Positions 18,810 to 27,588 of a DNA stretch of 64,000 nucleotides are shown in pieces. The stretch is from positions 1,887,569 to 1,951,568 of the forward strand of contig NZ_LR130785.1 of assembly GCF_900626135.1 (NCBI RefSeq), read 5' to 3'. Below the pieces are notes generated by a model. It searched no databases, had not been told where the DNA came from, and worked only from the letters and a program-made list of their open reading frames with translations. Origin of the DNA: Senegalia massiliensis (GTDB lineage: Bacteria > Bacillota > Clostridia > Tissierellales > SIT17). A program made the translations under genes and the position numbers. The first letter of the stretch is position 1. Every line of letters starts with the position of its first letter.

Positions 18810-19456
18810 TAATAATGCATCCTTTTTCCATCTACCATATATATTATTTTTTCACAAATATTAGTAGTATGATCTGCTATTCTTTCTATATATCTACCTA
18901 TAAATAATAAATTTATTACTTGATTCATAATTTCTTTATCCTCAGTTAATTTATTTAATAGTTCCAGATATATTTGTTCATAGATATTATCAACAATATC
19001 ATCCATTTTTGCTACTTGTTTTGCTAATTGAACATCTTTTTCAACAAAACTTTCTAAGCTTTTCCTTATCATTTCTTTAGAAATATCAGCCATTTTCGGA
19101 ATATCTATTAAAGGTTTTATATATTCTTCTTTACTTATACGCTTGGTAACATTAGCAATATTCACTCCATGGTCTCCTATTCTTTCTATATCAGTTATAA
19201 TTTTAAGTATGGCACTAATTTCTCTTAAATCTTTTGCCATTGGTTGTTGAAGTGCTATTAGCTCTAGACACTTTCTTTCAATAAGATATTCCATTTCATC
19301 AACTTTTTCATCTAATTTTATTGCTCTATTAGCTAATTTTTCATCTTTTTTCAAAAGTGAATTTATTGATATGTCTATTATCTCTTCTGCTAATATACCC
19401 ATATCAAATAACATTTTTTTTAATTTTTCCATATCATTATCAAAATATTTTCTCAT
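18809..19456 (-). CDS. phoU: phosphate transport system regulator PhoU
   Basis: About 216 residues starting at the ATG at 19456 (MRKYFDNDMEKLK), which has AGGGGG five bases upstream; the longer frame overlaps pstB and has no such site. Two PhoU repeats of three-helix bundles carry the metal-ligating motifs ISAILKIITDIERIGDHGVN and NLLFIGRYIERIADHTTN. PhoU restrains Pst transport and the PhoR kinase when phosphate is plentiful. Last gene of the pst operon; no phoPR in the window. Confidence 0.95.
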   Translation of the reverse strand: MRKYFDNDMEKLKKMLFDMGILAEEIIDISINSLLKKDEKLANRAIKLDEKVDEMEYLIERKCLELIALQQPMAKDLREISAILKIITDIERIGDHGVNIANVTKRISKEEYIKPLIDIPKMADISKEMIRKSLESFVEKDVQLAKQVAKMDDIVDNIYEQIYLELLNKLTEDKEIMNQVINLLFIGRYIERIADHTTNICEKIIYMVDGKRMHY

Positions 19457-19466
19457 AAAATACCCC

Positions 19467-20222
19467 CTAACCAAATCTACCTGTAATATAATCCTCTGTT
19501 CTCTTATCTTGTGGATTTGAAAAAATATCTGCAGTTTCCCCAAACTCTACTAATCTTCCCATTAAGAAAAATGCGGTGTTATCAGATATTCTACCTGCTT
19601 GTTGCATAGAATGAGTTACTATAACAATAGTATATTTATTTTTCAACTCTTCTATTAGTTGTTCTATTTTTGATGTTGCTACAGGGTCAAGTGCAGAAGT
19701 TGGTTCATCCATTAATAATACATCTGGCTCCATTGCTAATGCTCTAGCAATACATAACCTTTGCTGTTGTCCTCCAGATAAAGACCATGCTGAAGAGTCT
19801 AATCTATCTTTTACCTCATCCCATAAAGCAGCATCTTTTAAACTTGTTTCAACTATTTTATCTAATTCTGATTTCTTCTTAATACCATGTCTTTTTGGTC
19901 CAAAAACTACATTTTCATATATTGACTTTGGAAATGGATTTGGTTTTTGAAAAACCATACCTACTCTTTTTCTTAAATCAACTACATCAACCTTATGTGA
20001 GTATATATCTTTTCCTTCGTATAATATTTCACCCTTATGTTTAGTACCATCAATAAGATCATTCATTCTATTAATTATTCTAATAAATGTAGACTTCCCA
20101 CATCCAGAAGGTCCGATTAAAGCTGTTACTTTTTTATCTTCAATTTTCATATTTATATCACTTAGAGCTTTAAATTCTCCATAATAAAAATCTAAATTTT
20201 TAATATCTATTTTAACTGCCAT
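19467..20222 (-). CDS. pstB: phosphate ABC transporter ATP-binding protein
   Basis: 251 residues. Walker [12 protein letters not shown], signature [17 protein letters not shown], Walker [13 protein letters not shown] and the H-loop VTHSMQQA are intact. It powers phosphate uptake through PstC-PstA. The PstB-typical [17 protein letters not shown] segment distinguishes it from other ABC ATPases. GGAGG precedes the ATG. Confidence 0.97.
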   Translation of the reverse strand: MAVKIDIKNLDFYYGEFKALSDINMKIEDKKVTALIGPSGCGKSTFIRIINRMNDLIDGTKHKGEILYEGKDIYSHKVDVVDLRKRVGMVFQKPNPFPKSIYENVVFGPKRHGIKKKSELDKIVETSLKDAALWDEVKDRLDSSAWSLSGGQQQRLCIARALAMEPDVLLMDEPTSALDPVATSKIEQLIEELKNKYTIVIVTHSMQQAGRISDNTAFFLMGRLVEFGETADIFSNPQDKRTEDYITGRFG

Positions 20223-20238
20223 ATCTAATCCTCCAATT

Positions 20239-21099
20239 CTATCCTTTTATTCTACTTTGGTATTTATTTCTTAAAATTATTGATATAGCATTTGCTCCTA
20301 ACAATAATATTAGTAATACAATTATTCCACCAGCTGCTAAATCATGAAATTCAGCTTGAGGCATTGTTGACCAATTATATATCTGCATTGGTAATGTTGT
20401 AAATTTATCGAATATACTTTCAGGAGTAAACGCTATGAACGTTACAGCTCCTATCATAATCAATGGAGCAGTTTCTCCCAATGCTCTTGCTATTGCCAAT
20501 ATAGAACCTGTCAGTATACCAGGTAAAGAATAGGGTAATACTACTCCTTTGATCACTTGCCATTTAGTAATTCCTAATGCATAAGCTCCATATCTAAGTT
20601 CCTTTGGAACACTTTTAATAGCCTCTTGGGAAGATACAATAATAATTGGTAATATCAATAAAGTTAATGTTAATCCACCTGATAATATACTTCTTCCAAA
20701 TCCAAGTGTATTTACAAATATACCTAGACCTAATATTCCAAATACGATAGAAGGTACTCCTGCCAAATTAGATATATTCAATTTTATAATTCTTGTTAAT
20801 AAGCTTTTATCATCAGAATATTCTTCTAAATATAGTGCAGTTCCTACTCCAATTGGAAATGAAAAAATAATAGTAACAAATATAACCCATATACTACCTG
20901 TAATTGCTGCTTTTATTCCTGCTTTTTCTACAAACCTAGAAGTAAAATTAGTAAAGAAGTCTAGATTTAACCACTTTGTTCCATCTTTAAAAATATCAAA
21001 TAACAATATAAATAGTACAATTAACGCAAATAATGTTGTACCAAAGACTAATCCATGAAAAAATTTATCTATTAACTTTCTTTTCTTTAGATTACTCAT
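20239..21099 (-). CDS. pstA: phosphate ABC transporter permease PstA
   Basis: 286 residues, six membrane segments, with the inner-membrane permease EAA loop [21 protein letters not shown]. It forms the channel with PstC. Its start codon shares one base with the pstC stop codon, so translation is coupled. Confidence 0.95.
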   Translation of the reverse strand: MSNLKKRKLIDKFFHGLVFGTTLFALIVLFILLFDIFKDGTKWLNLDFFTNFTSRFVEKAGIKAAITGSIWVIFVTIIFSFPIGVGTALYLEEYSDDKSLLTRIIKLNISNLAGVPSIVFGILGLGIFVNTLGFGRSILSGGLTLTLLILPIIIVSSQEAIKSVPKELRYGAYALGITKWQVIKGVVLPYSLPGILTGSILAIARALGETAPLIMIGAVTFIAFTPESIFDKFTTLPMQIYNWSTMPQAEFHDLAAGGIIVLLILLLGANAISIILRNKYQSRIKG

Positions 21100-22022
21100 T
21101 AATATTCCTCCCTATATTTCTTAATTATCATTCTAGCTATGATATTCATTAATAATGTAATTAAGAATAATAACATCCCCACTGCAAATATAGTTTTATA
21201 TATAAGACCTCCATGAGTTACATCTCCAGATGCAACTTGTACAATAAAAGAAGTCATTGTCTGAACACTTTCTAAAGGATTTAAAGTTAATATAGGAGTA
21301 GACCCAGCTGCTAGTGTAACAATCATTGTTTCTCCAATTGCTCTAGAAATAGCTAAAACAAAAGATGAAATTATACTAGATAGTGCAGCAGGAATAACCA
21401 CTTTTGTAGAAACTTCAAATTTAGTAGCTCCAAGAGCATATGCTCCTTGTCTAATTTCATCTGGTACAGCCTTCATTGCATCTTCACTTAATGATGAAAT
21501 CATAGGTATTATCATAATTCCTACTGCAATACTAGCACTTAACGCATTAAACACATTTATATCAGGAAAAATATTCTTTAATATAGGTGTTATAAAGGTT
21601 AATGCAAAATATCCATATACTATAGATGGGATGCCTGCTAATATTTCCAATAAAGGTTTTACTATTTTTCTTGTTTTATCTGAAGCATATTCGCTTAAAT
21701 AAATTGCACTTCCAAGACCTATTGGAATAGCCACTATACTCCCATATATTGCTATCATTAAAGTGCCTAATACAAGTGGTAATACCCCAAATTTTGGATT
21801 AGCAAATAATGCAGTCCATTCTGTACCAGTTAAAAAATCTTTTATACTAATTTCTTGAAAAAACAAAAAAGTTTCTTTGGATAATATAACTATTATTCCA
21901 ATTGTTGTTAATATAGATATTGATGCTAATATCATTAATATTTTAGGTATTATTTTTTCTTTTATTTTTCCTCTTTTAAATGTCTTATTACTTGACTTAA
22001 TTGATGTATTTTCATATATCAT
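21099..22022 (-). CDS. pstC: phosphate ABC transporter permease PstC
   Basis: 307 residues with six membrane segments and the EAA loop KAVPDEIRQGAYALGATKFEV. It is the partner of PstA. An intercistronic hairpin terminator stands between pstS and this gene, which would make the binding protein more abundant than the membrane components. Confidence 0.95.
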   Translation of the reverse strand: MIYENTSIKSSNKTFKRGKIKEKIIPKILMILASISILTTIGIIVILSKETFLFFQEISIKDFLTGTEWTALFANPKFGVLPLVLGTLMIAIYGSIVAIPIGLGSAIYLSEYASDKTRKIVKPLLEILAGIPSIVYGYFALTFITPILKNIFPDINVFNALSASIAVGIMIIPMISSLSEDAMKAVPDEIRQGAYALGATKFEVSTKVVIPAALSSIISSFVLAISRAIGETMIVTLAAGSTPILTLNPLESVQTMTSFIVQVASGDVTHGGLIYKTIFAVGMLLFLITLLMNIIARMIIKKYREEY

Positions 22023-22135
22023 AATAAATCCTCCCTCTTTCCATTAATACTTCAACATCATTATATTTCATTTAGAGAATACTGTTGTTTTATTGGAGTT
22101 AATATTATGTTAATTCTAAGTTAACTTTAATAAAA

Positions 22136-22172
22136 AAATAAAATAAGAATCAAATTAATTTGATTCTTATTT
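22136..22172 (-). terminator. attenuating hairpin between pstS and pstC
   Basis: AAATAAGAATCAAATT/AATTTGATTCTTATTT, followed on the minus strand by a T-rich stretch with a run of seven T. The position after the binding-protein gene fits partial termination. Confidence 0.85.
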
Positions 22173-22180
22173 TAAATATA

Positions 22181-23116
22181 TTATTTTAATTTATTTAATT
22201 CTTCCTCATATTTTTCTTTTGATAATGGTACATAGCCTGTAGAAGGAACTATTTCAGTTGCATTACTTATATAATAATCTACAAACTCTTTTACTTGATT
22301 TTGATTTTTGTAATGATCTTTATTTACATATATAAATAACGGTCTTGATAATGGAGTATATTTTCCACTTTCAATATTTTCAGGTGTTGGTTCTACTCCA
22401 TTAATTGATAATGCTTTTAAGTTATCTTTATTTTCTTCATAGTATGCGTAACCAAAATATCCTAATGAGTATTTATCTCCAGAGATACCTTGTACTAATA
22501 CATTATCGTCCTCACTTGCAGTAAAATCAGTCCTTATTGCTCCTTCTTCTCCGTTTATTGCTTCTGTAAAATAATCAAATGTTCCTGAATCTGTTCCTGG
22601 ACCATATAATTTAATTTCCTCTTCAGGCCATTCTGGATTAACATCACTCCACATTTTAACACTACTATTAGGTTCCCATATTTTATTTAAATCTTCAACT
22701 GTAATATCATCAATCCAATCATTATTTGGATTTACTACTACTGATATACCATCTAGTGCTACTTTCAACTCAGAAAACTCTACATTATTCTCTTCAGCTT
22801 TTTTTGATTCTTCTTCTTTAATTGGTCTGGAAGCATTACTTATACTTGTATCTCCAGTAGTAAATCTTTTCATTCCACCACCTGTTCCTGAAACCCCAAC
22901 TGTAACTTGTACATCTGGATTACTTGCTTGAAATTCTTCAGCCATTGCCATTGTTACAGGATATACAGTTGAAGATCCATCAATTTCTACTTCCCCATTT
23001 AAATCTGCTGATGTATCATCTGATTTATTTTCATCAGTGCTGCACCCTGCAAATAATAATAAAGATACAATTGATACTAAAATTAATGTTAATTTTGAAT
23101 TAAGTAATTTCTTCAT
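22181..23116 (-). CDS. pstS: phosphate-binding lipoprotein PstS
   Basis: 311 residues. A signal peptide ends in the lipobox LFAGC. The phosphate-binding signatures DGSSTVYPVT, GVSGTGGGMKRF and GPGTDSGTFDYF are present. It captures phosphate outside the membrane and delivers it to PstCA. It is the first gene of the operon, behind a four-hexamer Pho box. Confidence 0.95.
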   Translation of the reverse strand: MKKLLNSKLTLILVSIVSLLLFAGCSTDENKSDDTSADLNGEVEIDGSSTVYPVTMAMAEEFQASNPDVQVTVGVSGTGGGMKRFTTGDTSISNASRPIKEEESKKAEENNVEFSELKVALDGISVVVNPNNDWIDDITVEDLNKIWEPNSSVKMWSDVNPEWPEEEIKLYGPGTDSGTFDYFTEAINGEEGAIRTDFTASEDDNVLVQGISGDKYSLGYFGYAYYEENKDNLKALSINGVEPTPENIESGKYTPLSRPLFIYVNKDHYKNQNQVKEFVDYYISNATEIVPSTGYVPLSKEKYEEELNKLK

Positions 23117-23158
23117 ATAAATCTCCTTTCAAAAGTTAAGTTTTATCTAACAATTAGA

Positions 23159-23164
23159 ATTATA
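23159..23164 (-). promoter_or_regulatory. pstS -10 box
   Basis: TATAAT on the minus strand, 20 bases downstream of the last Pho hexamer and about 43 bases before the pstS start codon. Confidence 0.75.
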
Positions 23165-23184
23165 GCATCTTATTTAAATTAGTA

Positions 23185-23223
23185 TGTTGTCTATAAGTTA
23201 ATTGGATGTTAAATAAGTGTTAA
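23185..23223 (-). promoter_or_regulatory. Pho box of the pst operon
   Basis: Four hexamers on the minus strand, TTAACA (23218-23223), TTAACA (23207-23212), TTAACT (23196-23201) and ACAACA (23185-23190), recur every 11 bp, which is the Bacillus-type PhoP-binding pattern (TTAACA-N5). The last hexamer covers the -35 position relative to TATAAT at 23159-23164, as expected for a PhoP-activated promoter. Confidence 0.9.
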
Positions 23224-23234
23224 TAGTCTTTATA

Positions 23235-23263
23235 TTGAAGTTATCACATATATAATGTATAAT
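23235..23263 (+). promoter_or_regulatory. ychF promoter
   Basis: TTGAAG (23235-23240), a 17-base spacer and TATAAT (23258-23263) lie on the plus strand upstream of ychF. It is divergent from, and does not overlap, the Pho box. Confidence 0.8.
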
Positions 23264-23308
23264 TTTATAAGTATGTAAACACAATATATTTGTTGAAAGG
23301 AGATTTAT

Positions 23309-24400
23309 ATGAAATTAGGCATAGTAGGACTTCCTAATGTAGGAAAGTCAACATTATTTAATGCAATCACAAAAGCAGGTGCTGAATCTGCTAATTATCC
23401 ATTTTGTACAATAGAGCCTAATGTTGGGGTAGTATCTGTACCAGATGAAAGACTAGACAGGTTAACTGAAATTTTTTCTTCAGAGAAGAAAATTCCTACT
23501 GCTATAGAATTTTTTGATATTGCTGGATTAGTAAAAGGTGCTAGTAAAGGTGAAGGCTTAGGTAATAAATTTTTATCTCATATAAGAGAGGTTGAAGCAA
23601 TTGTACATGTAGTAAGATGTTTTGAAGATGAAAATATCACTCATGTAGAAGGTAATATAGATCCTTTAAGAGATATTGAAATAATTGATTTAGAGCTAAT
23701 ATTATCAGACTTAGAAGTAATGAATAAGAGACTTTCTAAGACAGAAAAACTAGTTAAAAATGATAAGTCTTTATCTAAAGAGTTGAAAATCTTACAGAAA
23801 ATAGTTGCAACTTTAGAGGAAGGTAAACCAGTAAGAAAGTTAGAGTTTGATTTAGAAGAAGAAATCTTTGTGAAAAGTTTGAATTTATTATCAAAAAAAC
23901 CTGTATTGTATGCTGCTAATATTTCAGAAGATGATATTGTAAATAACAATGAAAATAAATATCTTACTAAATTAAAAGAGTACTCAAAAGAAGAAAATTC
24001 CGGACTTATTACTATATGTGGTAAAATTGAATCAGAAATTGCTGAGCTAGAAGAAGAAGAAAAAGAAATGTTTTTAGAAGAGCTAGGCTTAGAAGAGTCT
24101 GGTTTAGATAGATTAATAAAAGCAAGTTATGAACTTTTAGGTCTTATTTCTTTCTTAACTGCTGGTCCTAAAGAGTCTAGGGCTTGGACAATAAAAAAAG
24201 GTTCTAAAGCACCGCAGGCTGCTGGAAAAATCCATTCTGATATGGAAAAAGGATTTATACGAGCTGAAATAATAAGTTTTCAAGATTTAAGTAATTCAGT
24301 AAGTATGGTTAAAGCCAAAGAACAAGGTTTGGTTAGACTTGAAGGAAAAGATTATATAATGAATGATGGAGATGTAGTAGTATTTAGATTTAATGTGTAA
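23309..24400 (+). CDS. ychF: redox-regulated ATPase/GTPase YchF
   Basis: 363 residues, OBG-family P-loop protein. G1 [14 protein letters not shown]3 [17 protein letters not shown] and the ATP-preferring replacement of the NKxD motif, plus a coiled-coil insert (about 125-165) and a C-terminal TGS domain ([20 protein letters not shown]). YchF/Ola1 binds ribosomes and affects stress responses. It is the first plus-strand gene, with GGAG upstream, divergent from pst. Confidence 0.96.
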   Translation: MKLGIVGLPNVGKSTLFNAITKAGAESANYPFCTIEPNVGVVSVPDERLDRLTEIFSSEKKIPTAIEFFDIAGLVKGASKGEGLGNKFLSHIREVEAIVHVVRCFEDENITHVEGNIDPLRDIEIIDLELILSDLEVMNKRLSKTEKLVKNDKSLSKELKILQKIVATLEEGKPVRKLEFDLEEEIFVKSLNLLSKKPVLYAANISEDDIVNNNENKYLTKLKEYSKEENSGLITICGKIESEIAELEEEEKEMFLEELGLEESGLDRLIKASYELLGLISFLTAGPKESRAWTIKKGSKAPQAAGKIHSDMEKGFIRAEIISFQDLSNSVSMVKAKEQGLVRLEGKDYIMNDGDVVVFRFNV

Positions 24401-24403
24401 AAG

Positions 24404-24426
24404 ATAGTCCTTAAGGGCTATTTTTT
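24404..24426. terminator. bidirectional terminator between ychF and yaaR
   Basis: ATAGTCC-TTAA-GGGCTAT (one G-T pair) followed by six T on the plus strand, between convergent genes. Confidence 0.8.
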
Positions 24427-24841
24427 ATGCATAAATATCTATTAACATTCCTTCTATTTCACCAACTAATTTCAATATTTTCAACTTATTATCTTCTTCA
24501 TTTAATACATTATCTGTTATTTCAATAAGTTTTTTATCTACATTTTCAACTATTTTTAATATTCTAGTTCTACCTCCTCTTTTATTTAATTCTAATCCTG
24601 ATTGCAAAGCAGTATCTAATAACTCTTTAACCTTCTTTTTATAATTTAAAAGATTTATTATAGTTCTTTTATTTGCCAACTTTTTTCCTGACTCTGTAAT
24701 ATCTGATATCATCTTATTTATTTTTTTAGAATTGAGAACATTCGCCTTTTTATCTATAACCTCTTGAAAAGAAGTTTCAGTATTATTATTTTTATAATTG
24801 ACTGGGTTAACATTTGTATTTGTAACTCTACCTATTTTCAC
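24425..24841 (-). CDS. yaaR: YaaR family protein (DUF327)
   Basis: 138 residues from a GTG (24841) that follows AGGAGG by six bases; the longer frame starts inside the untranslated region. Helical, with the conserved SFQEVIDKK start and KRGGRTRILKIVENVDKKL core of DUF327. Function is unknown in B. subtilis as well. Convergent with ychF. Confidence 0.8.
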   Translation of the reverse strand: MKIGRVTNTNVNPVNYKNNNTETSFQEVIDKKANVLNSKKINKMISDITESGKKLANKRTIINLLNYKKKVKELLDTALQSGLELNKRGGRTRILKIVENVDKKLIEITDNVLNEEDNKLKILKLVGEIEGMLIDIYA

Positions 24842-24935
24842 TATAATCCTCCTAAAATACATTATATATAACATAACTTAATGAGCACTCCATATAATAT
24901 ATCGACATATTTACATTTTTATTTAATTATACTTT

Positions 24936-24970
24936 AAAATAAGTCAGGTCATTTTGACCTAACTTATTTT
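24936..24970 (-). terminator. terminator of pduL-deoC
   Basis: A 16-bp stem with one mismatch (AGGTCA/TGACCT at the top) lies immediately after deoC. Confidence 0.8.
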
Positions 24971-25636
24971 TTAATAATCTGAACTTCCCTTTTCTCCTTT
25001 TACTATTGAAACTGATGAACTAGCCCCAATTCTATTAGCACCTGCTTCAACCATCATTGATGCCGTCTCAATATCTCTTACTCCACCAGATGCCTTAACA
25101 CCCAAGCTATCTCCTACAACTTCTCTCATAAGTTTTACATCATGAGTAGTTGCTCCTCCAGTTGAAAAACCAGTTGATGTTTTTACAAAATCAGCTTTTG
25201 CTTCCATTGCTAATTCACATGCTTTAATTTTTTCTTCATCTGTAAGTAAACATGCTTCTATTATTACTTTAACTGTTTTATTCTTTGATGCATTAACTAC
25301 AGCTTGAATATCCTCTTTAACTAAATCATAATTTTTATTTTTAAGAGCTGCTATGTTTATTACCATATCAATTTCATCAGCGCCATTTTCTGTTGCTTTT
25401 TCTGTCTCATATGCTTTAACCTCTGGAAGAGTATTTCCAAGTGGAAATCCCACTACAGAAGTTACTTTTACATTACTTCCATTTAGTTGTTCTGATACAT
25501 ATTTTACATAATTAGGATTAACACAAACTGAAGCAAAATTATATTCTTTAGCTTCTTCACATACTTTTTTTACTTGTTCTTCTGTAGTATCTGGTTTTAA
25601 GATTGTATGATCAATTATTGATGCTATTTTATTCAT
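24971..25636 (-). CDS. deoC: deoxyribose-phosphate aldolase
   Basis: About 221 residues from the ATG at 25636, preceded by GGAGG (the earlier in-frame ATG lies before that site and overlaps pduL). Class I aldolase barrel: [11 protein letters not shown] at the N-terminus, DEIDMVINI, and the Schiff-base Lys in [14 protein letters not shown]. It splits 2-deoxyribose 5-phosphate into glyceraldehyde 3-phosphate and acetaldehyde. It is paired with a PduL-type phosphotransacylase, so acetaldehyde could be carried via an acyl-CoA to acyl phosphate if a CoA-acylating aldehyde dehydrogenase exists elsewhere (inference). Confidence 0.94.
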   Translation of the reverse strand: MNKIASIIDHTILKPDTTEEQVKKVCEEAKEYNFASVCVNPNYVKYVSEQLNGSNVKVTSVVGFPLGNTLPEVKAYETEKATENGADEIDMVINIAALKNKNYDLVKEDIQAVVNASKNKTVKVIIEACLLTDEEKIKACELAMEAKADFVKTSTGFSTGGATTHDVKLMREVVGDSLGVKASGGVRDIETASMMVEAGANRIGASSSVSIVKGEKGSSDY

Positions 25637-25649
25637 AATATAACCTCCA

Positions 25650-26222
25650 TCATTCAACTAGTTCTACTATTTGCCCATTCTTAACTCCACATGCATTTCC
25701 TTCTTCTACATCTACATGCATTTCAAGAGCATAATTTTCATTAACTCTAACTAATACATTATCAAAAGTTAATCCTCTTTCTCCTGGAACTTTGACTCTA
25801 ACTATATCATTATCTTTTAATCCAAACTTTTTAGCATCTTTAATATGCATATGGATATGACGAGAAGCTGCAATAATTCCTTTACTAATTTCAACTTCTC
25901 CTTTAGGTCCTACAATTTTCCCACCAGGAGATTCTTCTATGTCTCCTGAATTTCTTACAGGTGGTTTTATTCCTAATTTGAATCCATCTGATAAAGATAT
26001 TTCTGCTTGAGTCTTATTTCTTGCTGGACCTAATACTCTAACACCTTTTAATTCTCCCTTAGGTCCTATAATATCAACTTTTTCTTTTGATGCAAATTGT
26101 CCTGGTTGAGAAAGATCCTTTAATTTATTTAACTTATAACCTTTTCCAAAAAGTCTTTCTATATGCTCATTAGTCAAATGAATATGTCTATTTGATAAAG
26201 CAATAGGTAATTCTTTTTTCAC
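25650..26222 (-). CDS. pduL: PduL-type phosphate acyltransferase
   Basis: 190 residues. Two PduL halves carry the zinc-binding motifs SNRHIHLT and ASRHIHMH, plus [13 protein letters not shown]. It interconverts acyl-CoA and acyl phosphate, linking CoA esters to ATP via an acyl kinase. There is no N-terminal encapsulation extension and no shell-protein gene nearby, so it is probably a cytosolic housekeeping phosphotransacetylase and not a microcompartment enzyme. GTG start after GGGAGG. First gene of a two-gene unit with deoC. Confidence 0.9.
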   Translation of the reverse strand: MKKELPIALSNRHIHLTNEHIERLFGKGYKLNKLKDLSQPGQFASKEKVDIIGPKGELKGVRVLGPARNKTQAEISLSDGFKLGIKPPVRNSGDIEESPGGKIVGPKGEVEISKGIIAASRHIHMHIKDAKKFGLKDNDIVRVKVPGERGLTFDNVLVRVNENYALEMHVDVEEGNACGVKNGQIVELVE

Positions 26223-26251
26223 TATAATTCCTCCCTTTAAATATTTCTAAA

Positions 26252-26291
26252 GTAATTATATTGCTTTTGTATACAAAAAGCAAATAATTAC
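26252..26291 (-). promoter_or_regulatory. dyad operator-promoter of pduL-deoC
   Basis: A 40-bp near-perfect inverted repeat centred on GTATAC (arms GTAATTAT...TTGCTTTT) contains -35 TTGCTT (26278-26283), a 17-base spacer and -10 TATAAT (26255-26260), all on the minus strand. An operator for a dimeric repressor overlapping the promoter is the simplest reading. A further copy of one arm (ACAAAAAGCAAATAA complement) lies at 26344-26358. Confidence 0.65.
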
Positions 26292-26358
26292 CCAATAAAA
26301 AGGCAAGAAAATATTATATATAAAAAAATTTTAATATTTTTTGTTATTTGCTTTTTGT
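26273..26358. repeat. 15-bp inverted repeat around the pduL upstream region
   Basis: ACAAAAAGCAAATAA (26273-26287) recurs inverted at 26344-26358, across the stop codon of the ATP-grasp gene, with a 56-base A/T loop that holds a nested AAAATATT/AATATTTT repeat. It may serve as terminator of the ATP-grasp gene or a distal operator half. Confidence 0.5.
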
Positions 26359-27546
26359 CAATTTATTAAACACTTTTAACAATACTCTGCTCATAAAATA
26401 AAGAGCTGGTTTTGGATCTGAAAAACTCCATGTTGATGCCACATTTTTAAATGAAATATCTTTTATTATTTTTGATAAGCTCATTTGACCTGTTTTTAAA
26501 TATTCCCTTACTGCAAATAAGTCTTCATACATATAGAGAAATGTATATCCTAAATCTTCTTCTACACTTTTAGATTCAGGTAATTTATCAGTCATTTCCA
26601 TATAAGTAATATATGGAAAATTAAGCCCACAATTATATAACATTTCATTAAAATTAATTATTCTTACATTTACTTCAATTAAATATATAACTCCAGTTTT
26701 TTCATCTCTTTTTAATTCAATCTCTGAAAACCCTTTAAATTTTATTCCTTCTAAGAATGGTTTACATATATCATGTAGTTCAGGTATATACTTCTGCTTT
26801 GCATAAGTAGATGCTCCGAAATTTATAGGCCATTGTCTTATTTTATAAGCAGTGGTCCAATGTGTTACTTTTGATTCTTGATTCAAATATGCATCATAAC
26901 AATAACAATTGCTTTCTGGACCTGGAATTATTCTTTGAATAAGTATTTCAAAATCATCATCATGACACATTTTTACCTTCTCAATTAATTCTTCTTCTCT
27001 TTCAATTATAAAAACTTTATTTCTATATTTGCGTACAAAGGAAGCAGAATCCATAGGTTTAATAATACAAGGATATCCTATTTCATCTCTAACTCTTTCA
27101 ACTAAATTTTCTTCTTTAGAATTTATAGTTTCAGGTACCTTTACATTGAATTTCTGAGCTAATAAACTCATGGTATATTTATCCATGACCTCACTCCAAA
27201 ATCCTTTTCTATCCATAGGAAATAGATAATACTCTTTTAGTTCATAAAAATATTTATCAATAAATTCTACATAAGGGTCAGAAGACGGAAATAATACAGG
27301 TTTGTAGTCTTGATTTTTAGAATAATTTATTAAAAACTCTAAAAATCTTTCAGGTTCCTTGCCATAATGTGGTGCTATTAAATGTTCGTCTAAATATTTT
27401 GATCTTGAGCCATAGCTATCTTCCTTTGTATAATCTATGGCTGTAACTTTCACACCTTTTCTTCCTAAGGATCTAATTATGCTAAGTCCTATGTAATAAT
27501 TTGCTCCTAATACAACTGCTCTATTTTTGTAATTAATTTTAATCAC
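26344..27546 (-). CDS. ATP-grasp carboxylate-amine ligase, D-aspartate-ligase-like
   Basis: 400 residues. An N-terminal Rossmann-like domain (AVVLGANYYIGLSIIRSLG) is followed by an ATP-grasp core with GYPCIIKPMDSASF and the metal-binding GFSEIELKRDE...LIEVNVR. Similar stand-alone ATP-grasp proteins make amide bonds, including the D-aspartate ligase used for peptidoglycan cross-bridges; the substrate here cannot be assigned. The only conventional start, a GTG, is fused to the ribosome site AGGAAGGTG; an in-frame ATT at 27537 is six bases beyond it and may be the true start. Upstream is the aro block. Confidence 0.7.
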   Translation of the reverse strand: MIKINYKNRAVVLGANYYIGLSIIRSLGRKGVKVTAIDYTKEDSYGSRSKYLDEHLIAPHYGKEPERFLEFLINYSKNQDYKPVLFPSSDPYVEFIDKYFYELKEYYLFPMDRKGFWSEVMDKYTMSLLAQKFNVKVPETINSKEENLVERVRDEIGYPCIIKPMDSASFVRKYRNKVFIIEREEELIEKVKMCHDDDFEILIQRIIPGPESNCYCYDAYLNQESKVTHWTTAYKIRQWPINFGASTYAKQKYIPELHDICKPFLEGIKFKGFSEIELKRDEKTGVIYLIEVNVRIINFNEMLYNCGLNFPYITYMEMTDKLPESKSVEEDLGYTFLYMYEDLFAVREYLKTGQMSLSKIIKDISFKNVASTWSFSDPKPALYFMSRVLLKVFNKLTKSK

Positions 27547-27588
27547 CTTCCTAATTTCTAATTATTCATTTGTTTAGTCTTTATTATA

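Noticed and set aside
25650..26222. Microcompartment locus because of pduL
   Set aside because: No shell protein, no encapsulation extension on PduL and no signature enzyme nearby.
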